Assembly: GCF_009914335.1 (NCBI RefSeq)
Contig: NZ_CP043925.1
Span: forward strand, 3,038,001 to 3,102,000
Length of the DNA: 64,000 nt
Origin: Proteus columbae
Lineage (GTDB): Bacteria; Pseudomonadota; Gammaproteobacteria; Enterobacterales; Enterobacteriaceae
Reading direction: 5' to 3'
Within the stretch, counting starts at the first letter, position 1. The number at the start of each line of letters is the position of its first letter. Made by a program: the position numbers and the translations under genes. The notes under the pieces are model-generated. The model did not search any database and had not been told where the DNA came from. It saw only the letters and a list, made by a program, of their open reading frames with translations. Positions 58,060 through 64,000 of this stretch are shown here, piece by piece.

Positions 58060-59315
58060 TGACGCAGCTCCGTAATATACAGTGGTCGCTTGTTCTCAAC
58101 ACATTGCTGCTGAAGTAAAAAATGGGTTTGATAACTACTATTACCTTTTTCTGAAAACAAAATATAAAGGTTTGAAAACAATGCAATTAAAAAGGCAAAG
58201 CCACTCATGATTAAACCATAGATAATACCCATTCCTAAAAAAGCATCACCAATAGAATACCAATCCCATTTATCCCAATAATTTCCATTATCATAAACAT
58301 CGGAAATAGATAAACCAGCAACCATTGAGAACACAAAAATACTGACTAATGCGGTTATTAACAGCGATAAACGATATGTGCGCTGATGCCCAATATACAT
58401 TTGTCCTGAAATTGAATAAGCGCCATTATCTGTATGATTATAAACCCCTAAGATAACAGGCCCTGAGTTCTTATCTTCAGCTTGCCAAAAGAACAATTCA
58501 ACATCATCGCCATCAGCAAGAAACAAATTATGATCAGAATAAAATAAGCGCTCTCTATAACTTAATACAAAAGGATGTTTATTAATCAGACAGGATATTT
58601 GCATTATTACAGTCTCGCTATTGCGGGAATGTATTTGAAGTCTATTAATACTATGAATTTGTATTATTCCTCTAACTCGCTGTACTTTACTTTGCTTTAT
58701 TTGAGGAAACGACTTTTTACTCAAGGTAAATGAAGGTAATGGAGCTGATTTTATTCCAGTAATAATGAGTTGCTCGCCATCTGGAGCTATCAATGCTTGC
58801 TTGGCGATGACTTTATCCAACGCCTTTATTCTCTTCCTATGTTTGGGCCTGGTGCGCTGAAAATAGCGATAAACTTTTTCTCCGATATAACTGATCCCAG
58901 CCATGACAGCACCAAATGAAATAATCATTGTGATAATGATAAAGAAATTAGGCTCTAAATAAATTAACGAGAAATAGCTCCACCAGCCTCCAATCACGGT
59001 CAGAAAAAATGCAATCAATAACCATTTTTTCTGTTTTGCTGTTAGCGTGAATTTTCGTTCAGGCTCCAATCTTCCTTTTGTATCATGATAAATCCATTGC
59101 ACCCAGAAACTGCCATCTTTCAGTAATTCTGCACAGATTTTAAGCTCATCACCTTGTTTTAATCGTTTAAGAAGATCTTGTGAGTTAGCAAAATCCGCTT
59201 CATTAAGATAAAAGTTTTTACCTGATGCTATTAATCTCACCATTCCCTTTGGAGAGATTTTACTTTGGCTAAAATCGCAACGCTCTAGTTTAACGTTTAA
59301 AAAATAATCTTTCAT
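58056..59315 (-). CDS. Four-helix membrane protein, unknown
   Basis: About 419 residues, not recognised. Membrane segments lie around residues 97-119, 123-149, 316-338 and 356-387 of the short form, arranged as a pair, a soluble loop of about 165 residues, and a second pair. The loop is beta-rich (IHSINRLQIH, LFLADGDDVELFFW), and so is the soluble N-terminal domain (ADFANSQDLL, QGDELKI). I set the start at ATG 59315, where AGGAAG lies just upstream; the longer frame from 59354 has no good ribosome site. The short SD distance makes this moderately uncertain. The stop overlaps the start of the propeller gene by 4 bp. The pair is probably one complex. Confidence 0.65.
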   Translation of the reverse strand: MKDYFLNVKLERCDFSQSKISPKGMVRLIASGKNFYLNEADFANSQDLLKRLKQGDELKICAELLKDGSFWVQWIYHDTKGRLEPERKFTLTAKQKKWLLIAFFLTVIGGWWSYFSLIYLEPNFFIIITMIISFGAVMAGISYIGEKVYRYFQRTRPKHRKRIKALDKVIAKQALIAPDGEQLIITGIKSAPLPSFTLSKKSFPQIKQSKVQRVRGIIQIHSINRLQIHSRNSETVIMQISCLINKHPFVLSYRERLFYSDHNLFLADGDDVELFFWQAEDKNSGPVILGVYNHTDNGAYSISGQMYIGHQRTYRLSLLITALVSIFVFSMVAGLSISDVYDNGNYWDKWDWYSIGDAFLGMGIIYGLIMSGFAFLIALFSNLYILFSEKGNSSYQTHFLLQQQCVENKRPLYITELRQ

Positions 59316-59402
59316 ATCTTCCTTTATTACTTTCATCAGACTGGCGAGGTACAAGACTGCGCTCTTGTTTTATCGTTTTGAATCGTATAACACAAGATAA
59401 AG

Positions 59403-59435
59403 AAAAGCCGATTAGCAAACCCACTAATCGGCTTT
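59403..59435 (-). terminator. Terminator after rpoS
   Basis: AAAGCCGATTAG / CTAATCGGCTTT form a perfect 12-bp stem with an 8-base loop; on the minus strand TTCTTT follows. Confidence 0.87.
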
Positions 59436-59485
59436 GGTAATAACAATATGTCAATTAAAGCTATAAACAGAAATTGGGTGGCTAA

Positions 59486-60469
59486 CTATGCTTTGAAAAG
59501 TGCTTCAATACATAATCCCTGACTTTGTAGAATGTCTTTTAGTCGACGTAGTCCTTCAACTTGAATTTGACGAACCCTTTCTCTTGTCAGACCAATCTCT
59601 CTACCAACATCTTCTAAAGTTTCTGCTTCATAGCCTAATAACCCGAAACGACGTGCTAATACTTCACGTTGCTTAGGATTCAATTCAAATAACCACTTTA
59701 TGATATTTTCCTTGAGGTTATTATTTTGAATTGTTGCTTCTGGCCCTTCTTCATTTTCGTCAGAGATAATATCAAGTAATGCTTTATCTGAATCGCCACC
59801 AATTGGGGTATCAACAGAAGTAATACGTTCGTTTAAACGTAGCATTTTACTCACATCTTCAACTGGTTTATCCAATGTTTGTGCAATTTCTTCAACACTA
59901 GGCTCATGATCGAGTTTATGTGCTAATTCTCTTGCCGTTCTTAAATAAACATTCAGCTCTTTAACGATATGAATGGGAAGGCGGATAGTGCGGGTCTGGT
60001 TCATAATGGCACGTTCAATTGTTTGACGTATCCACCATGTCGCATAAGTTGAAAAACGGAAACCTTTTTCAGGATCGAATTTTTCAACAGCACGAATAAG
60101 ACCTAAATTCCCTTCTTCAATAAGATCAAGAAGAGCAAGTCCTCGGTTTGTATAACGACGAGAGATCTTAACAACTAAACGTAGGTTACTTTCTATCATT
60201 CGTTGTCTTGAAGGGATATCACCACGTAGCGCTCTACGGGCAAAGAAAACCTCTTCTTCAGCGGTCAGCAACGGAGAATAACCAATTTCTCCTAAATAAA
60301 GCTGAGTTGCATCGAGCGCACGCTGGTTGACTCCTTCAATAAGTTCAATTTCGTCTTGAGCATCAGACTCATTTTCTGCCTCTTTTGCAGCAACTTCATC
60401 GAACTCTTCCATGTTCTCTTCAATTTCATCTGTATATAACTCGTCTACTCTTAGCGTACTTTGGCTCAT
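59486..60469 (-). CDS. rpoS: RpoS, stationary-phase/general-stress sigma factor
   Basis: The 327-residue sigma-70 family factor has region 1.2 ([21 protein letters not shown]), region 2 (the [36 protein letters not shown] and [17 protein letters not shown] motifs), region 3 (K173-like surface for RssB), and region 4 ([26 protein letters not shown]). It closely matches E. coli RpoS (330 residues) and directs stress and stationary-phase transcription. The mRNA leader before the ATG keeps the sRNA-controlled hairpin. It is followed by a terminator and preceded by nlpD at an unusually large distance. Confidence 0.97.
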   Translation of the reverse strand: MSQSTLRVDELYTDEIEENMEEFDEVAAKEAENESDAQDEIELIEGVNQRALDATQLYLGEIGYSPLLTAEEEVFFARRALRGDIPSRQRMIESNLRLVVKISRRYTNRGLALLDLIEEGNLGLIRAVEKFDPEKGFRFSTYATWWIRQTIERAIMNQTRTIRLPIHIVKELNVYLRTARELAHKLDHEPSVEEIAQTLDKPVEDVSKMLRLNERITSVDTPIGGDSDKALLDIISDENEEGPEATIQNNNLKENIIKWLFELNPKQREVLARRFGLLGYEAETLEDVGREIGLTRERVRQIQVEGLRRLKDILQSQGLCIEALFKA

Positions 60470-60580
60470 CAGCTGCTCCTACCCTTGATAATTTAGGTAA
60501 ACGACTCATGATTAAAGTCTGTTCACCAGTTTATCGCTGTGTCACGACACAACGGGTTTACTGATTTTCCCTTGTAACGA
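60470..60580 (-). promoter_or_regulatory. rpoS mRNA leader with conserved sRNA-responsive hairpin
   Basis: On the minus strand the stretch before the ATG reads ACAAGGGAAAATCAGTAAAC (60554-60575 region), then a hairpin CGTTGTGTC / GACACAGCG (60535-60554), and ends GGGTAGGAGCAGCTG before the start. From memory, the E. coli leader has the same order: ACAAGGGAAATCCGTAAACC, a CGCTGCG hairpin and GGGTAGGAGCCACC. In E. coli, DsrA, RprA and ArcZ pair with this element to free the ribosome site. Strong conservation suggests the same control here. Confidence 0.85.
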
Positions 60581-61080
60581 ATTACAAAATAAAAGATAAC
60601 ATAATCTATTTTACTGTTAATTTTATTCTTTCTTTATTCAATATATAACTTAACTATTGAGTGCAGGTTATTAACAGTTTTTTTATTATATTCTACGTAC
60701 ATTTATCTATACGTAAAATTACTCTATTTAATGCGCTATTTGTGACTACTTACATCTAAAAAAACAAATAAAAATCCATAATAATAAAATAATATCCAAT
60801 AATTTATATTACGTACTATTATTAAAAAGATAATCTAATAAAGGAAATATCCACCTAAACAAGGGGTTATTTTATAGTCCATCTTTTAATAACAACGAAT
60901 CTTTATTCATTTTTTATATAACAATTTTTAGCATACGCATTCATTGGTTGAGAATCAACCGTCTAATTTAACGTTATCTATAATTTTATATTGATCTCTC
61001 ATTTTTAATAATCTTTTAATAAGCACTTATACTTAGTCAAAATTTATTTTGTTTCAATATTTTAATTAATTACAGATAAG
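60581..61080. other. AT-rich nlpD-rpoS intergenic region
   Basis: About 500 bp without a gene, very AT-rich. It must contain the rpoS promoter if nlpD transcription stops at the terminator at 61081-61116. A small hairpin GGTTGA / TCAACC lies at 60946-60960. No -10/-35 pair stands out. Confidence 0.5.
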
Positions 61081-61116
61081 AAAAAGCCCTCTTCTTTTTG
61101 TAAAGGAGAGGGCTTA
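61081..61116 (-). terminator. Terminator after nlpD
   Basis: AGCCCTCT (61085-61092) / AGAGGGCT (61107-61114) form an 8-bp stem; the minus-strand transcript then enters TTTTTCTT. It lies between nlpD and rpoS. Confidence 0.85.
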
Positions 61117-61156
61117 ACTTTAGGATTATTCACTATGCGAGTAAAAAATCACTTAT

Positions 61157-62275
61157 TTATTTCTTAGGTAAATAACTCATTGGGTTGAGTGATTTTTCTT
61201 TATAGCGGATCTCAAAGTGTAGTCGGACAGAACTGGTTCCAGAGCTACCCATTGTGGCAATTTGCTGACCCGCATTCACATTTTGCTGTTCACGCACCAA
61301 AATAGTGTCGTTATGTGCATATGCACTGAGGTATTCGTCATTATGCTTAATGATAACGAGGTTACCATAACCGCGTAATGCGCTACCTGCGTAAACCACT
61401 TTACCCGCAGCAGTGGCAACTATTGGTGAACCTTTTGTACCACCGATATCAATACCTTTATTGCCGCCAGGCGCACTTGAGTAACTTTCAATAATATTAC
61501 CTTGCGCAGGCCAAATCCACTTACCAGAAGCTGCCGCTGGTGCTGGTGTTGCAGCAGTTGTAGTATTTGTATTCGTTGTTGGTGGCGGTGTCGTTGTTTT
61601 TGGTGGTGTTGTTGCCGGTTTAGTAATCAATGGTCCCATAGCACCATTGTTTGTTGGTTTAGCGTGTGCCGTTTGAACACCAGCGCTACTTGATTGATTA
61701 ATAACCGATGTATTGACATTGGTATTAGTACCCGTGTTGACCTGACGGTTACCAATATTCAACACCTGCCCTACGTTTAAGCTATAAGGTTCTGGGATGT
61801 TATTCATTGATGCCAGTTCTTTTACATCACTATCAGTTATCCAAGCGATATAGAACATAGTATCACCGCGTTTTACGGTGTAAGTATTACCGTTGTAGTT
61901 TCCTTTTGGAATACTGTCGTAGTTACGGTTATACACAATGCGTCCAGAGCCATCAGTGTTTACATTTTGAGCTGCAACTGACGTTTGAGCGCGAGGCTGG
62001 CTTTGAGACTGAACCACGCCTCCATTAGTCGAAGCGGAGTTCACCTTAATAGAAGGAGGAGGTGACGATTGTAAGGGGGTAGTTCTTTCAATAGGTGTCG
62101 CATTACTGTTAGTCATCACAGGTGCGGTTGATACCGTATTATTTGAAGAGCTATCATTTACAGAGGTAATTGGCGCAGGACGATAAGGTGTATCTGCACA
62201 GCCTGTTAATGCAAATCCAATTACCGAACACATGATTGCCCAGCGGACATGCTTAATTGGGCTTTCTGAATTCAT
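61157..62275 (-). CDS. nlpD: NlpD, LysM/LytM-domain activator of amidase AmiC
   Basis: An outer-membrane lipoprotein of 372 residues with signal peptide and lipobox LTGC (C26), a low-complexity Ser/Asn/Thr/Pro linker, a LysM domain (YTVKRGDTMFYIA...), a second Thr/Pro-rich linker and a C-terminal LytM/M23 domain. The domain has NKGIDI where active peptidases have HxGxD, and so is not a catalytic peptidase; family members activate the amidase AmiC for daughter-cell separation. The start is ATG 62275 (AAGGAAG just before), not the in-frame ATG at 62314. In E. coli nlpD contains the main rpoS promoter; here a terminator follows. Confidence 0.95.
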   Translation of the reverse strand: MNSESPIKHVRWAIMCSVIGFALTGCADTPYRPAPITSVNDSSSNNTVSTAPVMTNSNATPIERTTPLQSSPPPSIKVNSASTNGGVVQSQSQPRAQTSVAAQNVNTDGSGRIVYNRNYDSIPKGNYNGNTYTVKRGDTMFYIAWITDSDVKELASMNNIPEPYSLNVGQVLNIGNRQVNTGTNTNVNTSVINQSSSAGVQTAHAKPTNNGAMGPLITKPATTPPKTTTPPPTTNTNTTTAATPAPAAASGKWIWPAQGNIIESYSSAPGGNKGIDIGGTKGSPIVATAAGKVVYAGSALRGYGNLVIIKHNDEYLSAYAHNDTILVREQQNVNAGQQIATMGSSGTSSVRLHFEIRYKEKSLNPMSYLPKK

Positions 62276-62428
62276 ACTTCCTTCTCCCTTTAAAAAGGCA
62301 TTAGCATCTAGCAATTTGTCGAGTTAAACAAAAAGACTGCAATTTTTTGAAAATGTTTCATTTATTAGTGCAGATTACGACAAGCTATTAAAAAGCAGTA
62401 ATAAAAAACGGTCAGATTTATCTGGAAG

Positions 62429-63055
62429 TTATGCTAACTCACCTGCGATTAAAGGAACAAATCTAACAGTTTCTATAGATTGATAGTGAAAATCATTACC
62501 TAAACGTCGGATAAACTTCAGTATTTGTTGTTGTTCACCAACAGGTATGATCATCCTGCCACCATCGGCTAACTGCATCAATAACTGTTGTGGTACTTCT
62601 GTTGCACACGCTGTCACTATTATGGCATTAAAAGGAGCTTTTGATGACCAACCTTCCCATCCATCACCATGACGTGTCGAGATATTATGTAAATCAAGAT
62701 GTTTAAAGCGCCGTTTAGCTTGCCATTGCAATATCTTTATACGCTCAACGGAACTAACATGATGAACTAAATTTGCTAATACTGCAGTTTGATATCCCGA
62801 ACCTGTACCAATTTCTAATACAGAATCGGTACTTTGTAATTCCAGTAGCGTTGTCATTTTGGCAACAATATAAGGCTGTGAAATAGTTTGCCCATTGCCA
62901 ATAGGCAAAGCCGTATTTTCATAAGCCTTATGAGAAAGCGCTTCATCAATAAAAAGCTCTCTTGGTACTTTACTCATTGCTTCCAACAGGCTCTCATCCT
63001 TGATACCATGCTGTTTTAACATTGTCAGTAAGTCTTTCATTGACCGACTTAACAT
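62429..63055 (-). CDS. pcm: Pcm, protein L-isoaspartate O-methyltransferase
   Basis: The 208-residue enzyme starts MLSRS (E. coli: MVSRR), has the SAM-binding motif [11 protein letters not shown], the conserved [12 protein letters not shown] segment and the terminal [11 protein letters not shown]. It methylates isoaspartyl residues to start repair of aged proteins with SAM as donor. The ATG overlaps the surE stop by 7 bp, and surE overlaps truD, forming the truD-surE-pcm-nlpD order found in E. coli. Confidence 0.96.
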   Translation of the reverse strand: MLSRSMKDLLTMLKQHGIKDESLLEAMSKVPRELFIDEALSHKAYENTALPIGNGQTISQPYIVAKMTTLLELQSTDSVLEIGTGSGYQTAVLANLVHHVSSVERIKILQWQAKRRFKHLDLHNISTRHGDGWEGWSSKAPFNAIIVTACATEVPQQLLMQLADGGRMIIPVGEQQQILKFIRRLGNDFHYQSIETVRFVPLIAGELA

Positions 63056-63813
63056 GTTTTTTTGACCTCTGCTTTATTTAACCAATTTTGTAGTAAATCA
63101 AGTGCTTTATAGGCTGTTAAATCGACATGTAATGGGGTTATCGAAACATAACCTTCGTCAACAGCAGCAAAATCTGTATCAGGGCCTACATCATTTTTTT
63201 CACCTGGAGGCCCAATCCAATAAAGACTATTTCCTCGAGGATCAGTATGTGTATAAACATGTTGTGAAGCATGTCGACTACCACAACGTGTAATACGAAA
63301 ACCTTTTACTTCATCAAGAGGAATATCAGGTACGTTAATATTGAGAATATTTCCCGCTCTTAACGGTACTTGTTGTAACATTGCCAAAACTTCACAAGTC
63401 ACTTGAGCGGCTGTCTCAAAGTGCGTTTCACCATCAAGTGAAACAGCAATGGCGGGTAAACCTAAAAAACGCCCTTCTGTTGCCGCTGCAACAGTACCTG
63501 AATAAATAACATCATCACCCAAATTAGGACCATGATTAATACCAGAAACCACAATATCAGGACGAGGACGTACTAAATGGTTTACACCAAGATAAACGCA
63601 ATCTGTCGGTGTTCCCTCAACAATCGCAATATCCCCATTCTCAAGCTCTTGCTTACGTAGAGGTCTGTCAATTGTTAAAGAATTAGATGCAGCACTACGA
63701 TTACGATCAGGTGCAACAATTTGTACATCATAACGCTGGCGCAATGCTTTAGCGAGAGTCTGTATCCCCTTTGCCATCACACCATCGTCATTACTCACCA
63801 ATATTTTCAGCAT
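63049..63813 (-). CDS. surE: SurE, 5'/3'-nucleotidase and exopolyphosphatase
   Basis: A 254-residue metal-dependent phosphatase with the N-terminal SNDDGV (metal Asp pair), [31 protein letters not shown] and [16 protein letters not shown]. It removes phosphates from nucleotides and short polyphosphate in the cytosol. There are three in-frame ATGs in a row (63819, 63816, 63813). The third is chosen because AGGGA ends right at the first, leaving a normal distance only to the third, and MLKIL matches E. coli. It overlaps truD by 23 bp and pcm by 7 bp. Confidence 0.95.
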   Translation of the reverse strand: MLKILVSNDDGVMAKGIQTLAKALRQRYDVQIVAPDRNRSAASNSLTIDRPLRKQELENGDIAIVEGTPTDCVYLGVNHLVRPRPDIVVSGINHGPNLGDDVIYSGTVAAATEGRFLGLPAIAVSLDGETHFETAAQVTCEVLAMLQQVPLRAGNILNINVPDIPLDEVKGFRITRCGSRHASQHVYTHTDPRGNSLYWIGPPGEKNDVGPDTDFAAVDEGYVSITPLHVDLTAYKALDLLQNWLNKAEVKKTC

Positions 63814-64000
63814 CATCATTCCCTAATAAAATTAATTCACGTACAACGCTAGTTGCAAAGCTTCCTGCGGGTAAAAAGAATGACAGAGAAACAGTGGTGT
63901 CGTCTACCCAATTCCATGACATATTTTCTGGTAATACATTGATAGCACGTCTTGTATTATCAACGCGTTCTTGTCGAGCTAGTGACCAGAAGACTTCATA
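63791..64000 (-). CDS. truD: TruD, tRNA pseudouridine(13) synthase (C-terminal part)
   Basis: The last 69 residues of a minus-strand frame that continues past the window. It reads [20 protein letters not shown], then MSWNW, and ends with the family C-terminus [17 protein letters not shown] and a stop at 63791-63793. E. coli TruD ends with the same [14 protein letters not shown] motif. TruD makes pseudouridine 13 in tRNA-Glu. The overlap with surE means the next gene's start is inside it. Confidence 0.92.
   Translation of the reverse strand, partial: YEVFWSLARQERVDNTRRAINVLPENMSWNWVDDTTVSLSFFLPAGSFATSVVRELILLGNDDAENIGE

Noticed and set aside
61502..61693. 63-residue Cys/Trp/Arg-rich plus-strand frame in nlpD
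   Set aside because: It is the antisense reading of the Thr/Pro/Asn-rich linker; the odd composition comes from that repeat.

Overview
The window is chromosomal DNA from an enteric gammaproteobacterium, most likely Proteus (Morganellaceae). It is AT-rich. Almost every housekeeping protein aligns with its Escherichia coli counterpart from memory (YbbO, CnoX, QmcA, CueR, UshA, Fsr, YbaL, Gsk, HemH, Adk, HtpG, PurT, MutS, RpoS, NlpD, Pcm, SurE, TruD), but it is more diverged than Escherichia/Salmonella/Klebsiella would be. No rRNA, tRNA, CRISPR array, phage or insertion sequence was seen. The species is not decided here.

Layout. 1-6.5 kb: ybbO-cnoX-qmcA-ybbJ, then divergent cueR/copA (copper sensing and efflux) around a recognisable CueR promoter. 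6.6-9.6 kb: a minus-strand sRNA that matches ChiX, an AT-rich trimeric autotransporter gene that looks inserted, then ybaP and ybaK. 9.7-24 kb: core block ushA, fsr, ybaL, gsk, a wzz-type chain-length gene, hemH, adk, htpG, purT, rarD. 24.2-28 kb: sucrose genes scrK, scrB, scrR with two LacI-type operators but no sucrose transporter. 28.4-33.5 kb: an orphan LuxR-type regulator with a degenerate receiver domain, a three-gene phospholipid operon (ynbA-like, plsC-like, ynbB-like) and a CPBP-family membrane protein. 33.8-40.8 kb: AllS regulator facing an operon allF-allG-allH-carbamate kinase-MFS (oxamate carbamoyltransferase route), without the genes that make oxalurate from allantoin. 41.4-44.9 kb: YceI, isochorismatase-like hydrolase, pirin and a LysR regulator around a perfect 14-bp inverted repeat. 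45.4-50.2 kb: two different DASS anion transporters, a histidine phosphatase and a LysR regulator. 50.3-54 kb: VanW protein, YebB, YfeX, a small lipoprotein, and a frameshifted lipoprotein gene with a PBP1C-C-terminal-like domain.

54.2-64 kb: the mutS-to-truD segment. Between mutS and rpoS, a region known to vary in enterics, lies a two-gene unit of uncharacterised membrane proteins. rpoS keeps the conserved sRNA-responsive leader, but it is separated from nlpD by about 690 bp containing an nlpD terminator, so its transcription is probably less dependent on nlpD than in E. coli. The window ends inside truD.

The most useful leads are the compact oxalurate/oxamate operon, the mutS-rpoS membrane pair, the DASS-phosphatase operon, the orphan pseudo-receiver regulator, the I-x-x-N autotransporter stalk and the broken lipoprotein before mutS. 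Nothing in the window was proven to be a new system. All functional statements rest on reading the sequence and remembered family features; no database search was run.
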